A stretch of 7,030 nt of DNA from JBCBJZ01 sp038522635 (lineage in GTDB: Bacteria > Pseudomonadota > Alphaproteobacteria > Rhizobiales > Hyphomicrobiaceae), in contig JBCBJZ010000168.1 of NCBI GenBank assembly GCA_038522635.1, forward strand, positions 1 to 7,030, in the 5' to 3' direction. The stretch's first letter is position 1. Every line of letters starts with the position of its first letter. Position numbers and translations under genes: made by a program. The notes below the pieces were generated by a model. It did not search any database. It worked only from the letters and a program-made list of their open reading frames with translations, and was not told the DNA's origin. This document shows, piece after piece, positions 5,939 through 7,030 of this stretch.

Positions 5939-5955
5939 TGTAAAACACATTTACA
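5933..5955. promoter_or_regulatory. Palindromic operator candidate over the -10 box
   Basis: A perfect 9-bp inverted repeat, TGTAAATGT (5933-5941) and ACATTTACA (5947-5955), has a five-base AAAAC spacer. It is AT-rich in an otherwise GC-rich window and overlaps the proposed -10, the typical position of a repressor site. A nested TGTAAA-N5-TTTACA resembles a TyrR box, whose spacer is six, but the spacing is off by one, so no regulator is named. Confidence 0.55.
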
Positions 5956-5984
5956 TCATCAGAACCAGCAGGACACAAAAGCCG

Positions 5985-6440
5985 ATGACAGCGATTGTCG
6001 ACAAATTGGATGACTGGGGCCGGCCCGCTTGGATTGCCACGATGGTGGTCAGCTTCATCGTTTTCTGGCCGATCGGTCTTGCCGTGTTGGGCTACATGAT
6101 ATGGAGCGGACGGATGGGTTGTCGCAGCCAACGGAAGATGCGGGATGGTGTTGAGAGCTTCAAGGCCTGGGGCCGCGGCGGCGCTATGCCCTCCAGCGGC
6201 AACCACGCGTTTGACGAGTATCGCATGGAGACCTTGCGGCGCTTGGAAGAGGAGCAGCAGGAGTTCAAGGACTTCTTGAAGCGGCTGCGGATGGCGAAGG
6301 ACCGTGCCGAGTTCGATCAGTTCATGGCCTCACGGCGCGATGATGCGGCGGCCGGACCTACCAGCACGGCAGGTGGGCCCACGGGTGGCCCGATGGGCCA
6401 AACAGGGTCAACGGGGCCGACGGGACCGGCGACGCCTTAA
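5985..6440 (+). CDS. DUF2852 family membrane protein with Gly/Pro/Thr-rich tail
   Basis: The 151-residue protein matches DUF2852 (PF11014), a family I know from alphaproteobacteria with no known function. One membrane segment spans about 17-40 (WIATMVVSFIVFWPIGLAVL, then GYMIW) and includes the typical FWPIGLA. It is followed by a basic stretch, S71-G-N-H-A-F-D-E-Y-R, a Glu/Arg-rich probable coiled coil at 82-108, and F-D-Q-F-M-A-S-R-R at 110-118. The last 30 residues (122-151) are low-complexity Gly/Pro/Thr with five consecutive collagen-like G-x-x triplets at 135-149. ATG at 5985 was chosen because the conserved region begins just after it; the in-frame TTG at 5910 coincides with the -35 box and is rejected. 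An AGGA lies about 11 bases upstream. The gene is divergent from rplS and has its own promoter and operator candidate. Confidence 0.9.
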   Translation: MTAIVDKLDDWGRPAWIATMVVSFIVFWPIGLAVLGYMIWSGRMGCRSQRKMRDGVESFKAWGRGGAMPSSGNHAFDEYRMETLRRLEEEQQEFKDFLKRLRMAKDRAEFDQFMASRRDDAAAGPTSTAGGPTGGPMGQTGSTGPTGPATP

Positions 6441-6691
6441 GCTTCGAGCAGGCCCCCCACAACAACGCGGCTGGCGCAACCTCGCAATGGGAGGCTGCCG
6501 GCCGCTTCTGCCGTGGAACAGCGAGCCTCAATGAACGGCGATTGAAGCCAGTCTCAAGCCGCGTGTGATGGCCAGCCACGCCGCCTGCTGGACGCCGCTC
6601 GATCAGGCTTTTAGAACGTAGGTGCTTTGAGGGCCCCGCCCCTCGCTCACAGATCATCGTTGATAGATCCTCGATCAAGGCACCTGCCCCC
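6441..6691. other. Intergenic region, nothing recognised
   Basis: In these 251 nt between the DUF2852 stop and the glycosyltransferase start I see no gene, tRNA or clear terminator. GAGGG/CCCTC flank a six-base spacer at about 6629-6644, and a group of GATC/TCGATC palindromic words lies at 6652-6676. Neither is strong enough to call a site. Confidence 0.4.
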
Positions 6692-7030
6692 GTGGCCCAT
6701 TTCGCCCTCGTTGCGCCGCCCCTCATGGGACATCTCAATCCCACGCTGGCGCTGGCCGATAGCTTGCGCCAGAGGGGCCATCGCACCACGTATTTCGGCC
6801 CAATCGATTGCGCGGATGCCGTCACGCGCACGGGCGCTGCCTTTCACGCCTTGGGTGCCAAAAGCCACGCACCGGGAACGCTGGCAGCGCGCCAGGCGGC
6901 CCTGGGCAAGGTCAGCGGCATGCGCGGTATGGCCACCACGATCTGGCACATGGTCAACGACACGCGCATGTTGGGGGCGCAGCTTCCTAATGCGCTCACA
7001 CAGGCGGGCTGTGATGCGGTCATTTGCGAC
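6692..7030 (+). CDS. Glycosyltransferase, UGT/CrtX-like, partial (5' part only)
   Basis: The first 113 residues are in the window and the frame is open at the right edge. The N-terminus HFALVAPPLMGHLNPTLALA, then DSLRQRGHRTTYFGP, is the first strand, glycine-rich loop and helix of the acceptor domain of GT-B fold glycosyltransferases of the UGT/MGT type (GT1). The wording H-F-x-x-V-A-P-P-L is close to zeaxanthin glucosyltransferase CrtX, which glucosylates carotenoid hydroxyl groups. The conserved His in MGH at 12-14 fits the catalytic His of the family. The GTG at 6692 was chosen because it keeps the first beta strand; AAGG lies 11 bases upstream, and the ATG at residue 12 would cut into the fold. 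The donor-binding C-terminal half is outside the window, so the sugar and acceptor are unknown and CrtX is only the best guess. Confidence 0.8.
   Translation, partial: MAHFALVAPPLMGHLNPTLALADSLRQRGHRTTYFGPIDCADAVTRTGAAFHALGAKSHAPGTLAARQAALGKVSGMRGMATTIWHMVNDTRMLGAQLPNALTQAGCDAVICD

Noticed and set aside
5910..5984. TTG start for the DUF2852 gene 25 codons upstream
   Set aside because: The TTG is the first part of the proposed -35 box, and the added residues cross the palindrome and lack family similarity.

Overview
The window is GC-rich bacterial chromosome, by eye above 60% GC with AT-rich islands only between genes. The gene families point to an alphaproteobacterium: an extensin-like lipoprotein, a DUF1194 protein, a DUF2852 membrane protein, a CHCC zinc-finger (NDUFS6-type) protein, and a ribosomal protein L19 that carries a C-terminal helix-hairpin-helix domain of a kind I associate with alphaproteobacterial proteins. 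No genus can be assigned. I see no rRNA, tRNA, insertion sequence, phage gene or CRISPR array.

Layout. Positions 1-3053 hold four minus-strand genes, transcribed leftwards in the order alpha/beta hydrolase, hotdog thioesterase, DUF1194 protein, extensin-like lipoprotein (cut by the left edge). Gaps are 54, 32 and 117 nt, so the first three look like one operon. A 142-nt divergent region at 3054-3195 contains a perfect 7-bp inverted repeat. It separates them from a plus-strand unit at 3196-4838: the zinc-finger protein, a possible 47-codon ORF that overlaps its stop, and an FAD-dependent aromatic-ring-type monooxygenase. A short convergent gap with two small hairpins follows, then rplS on the minus strand (4887-5558).

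A 426-nt divergent region (5559-5984) follows. It holds the rplS leader and a clear promoter/operator candidate for the DUF2852 gene on the plus strand (5985-6440). After 251 nt with no gene that I can recognise, the right edge cuts a plus-strand glycosyltransferase beginning at a GTG at 6692, most like UGT/CrtX-type enzymes.

How the genes fit together. The hydrolase, thioesterase and monooxygenase are small-molecule enzymes, but nothing in the sequence fixes a shared substrate. The DUF1194 and extensin-like proteins are both predicted to be exported. I do not see an obvious new multi-gene system. The points most worth a second look are the L19 fusion domain and its separation from the usual rpsP-rimM-trmD neighbours, the palindrome covering the -10 of the DUF2852 promoter, and the repeat-containing small ORF between the zinc-finger and monooxygenase genes.
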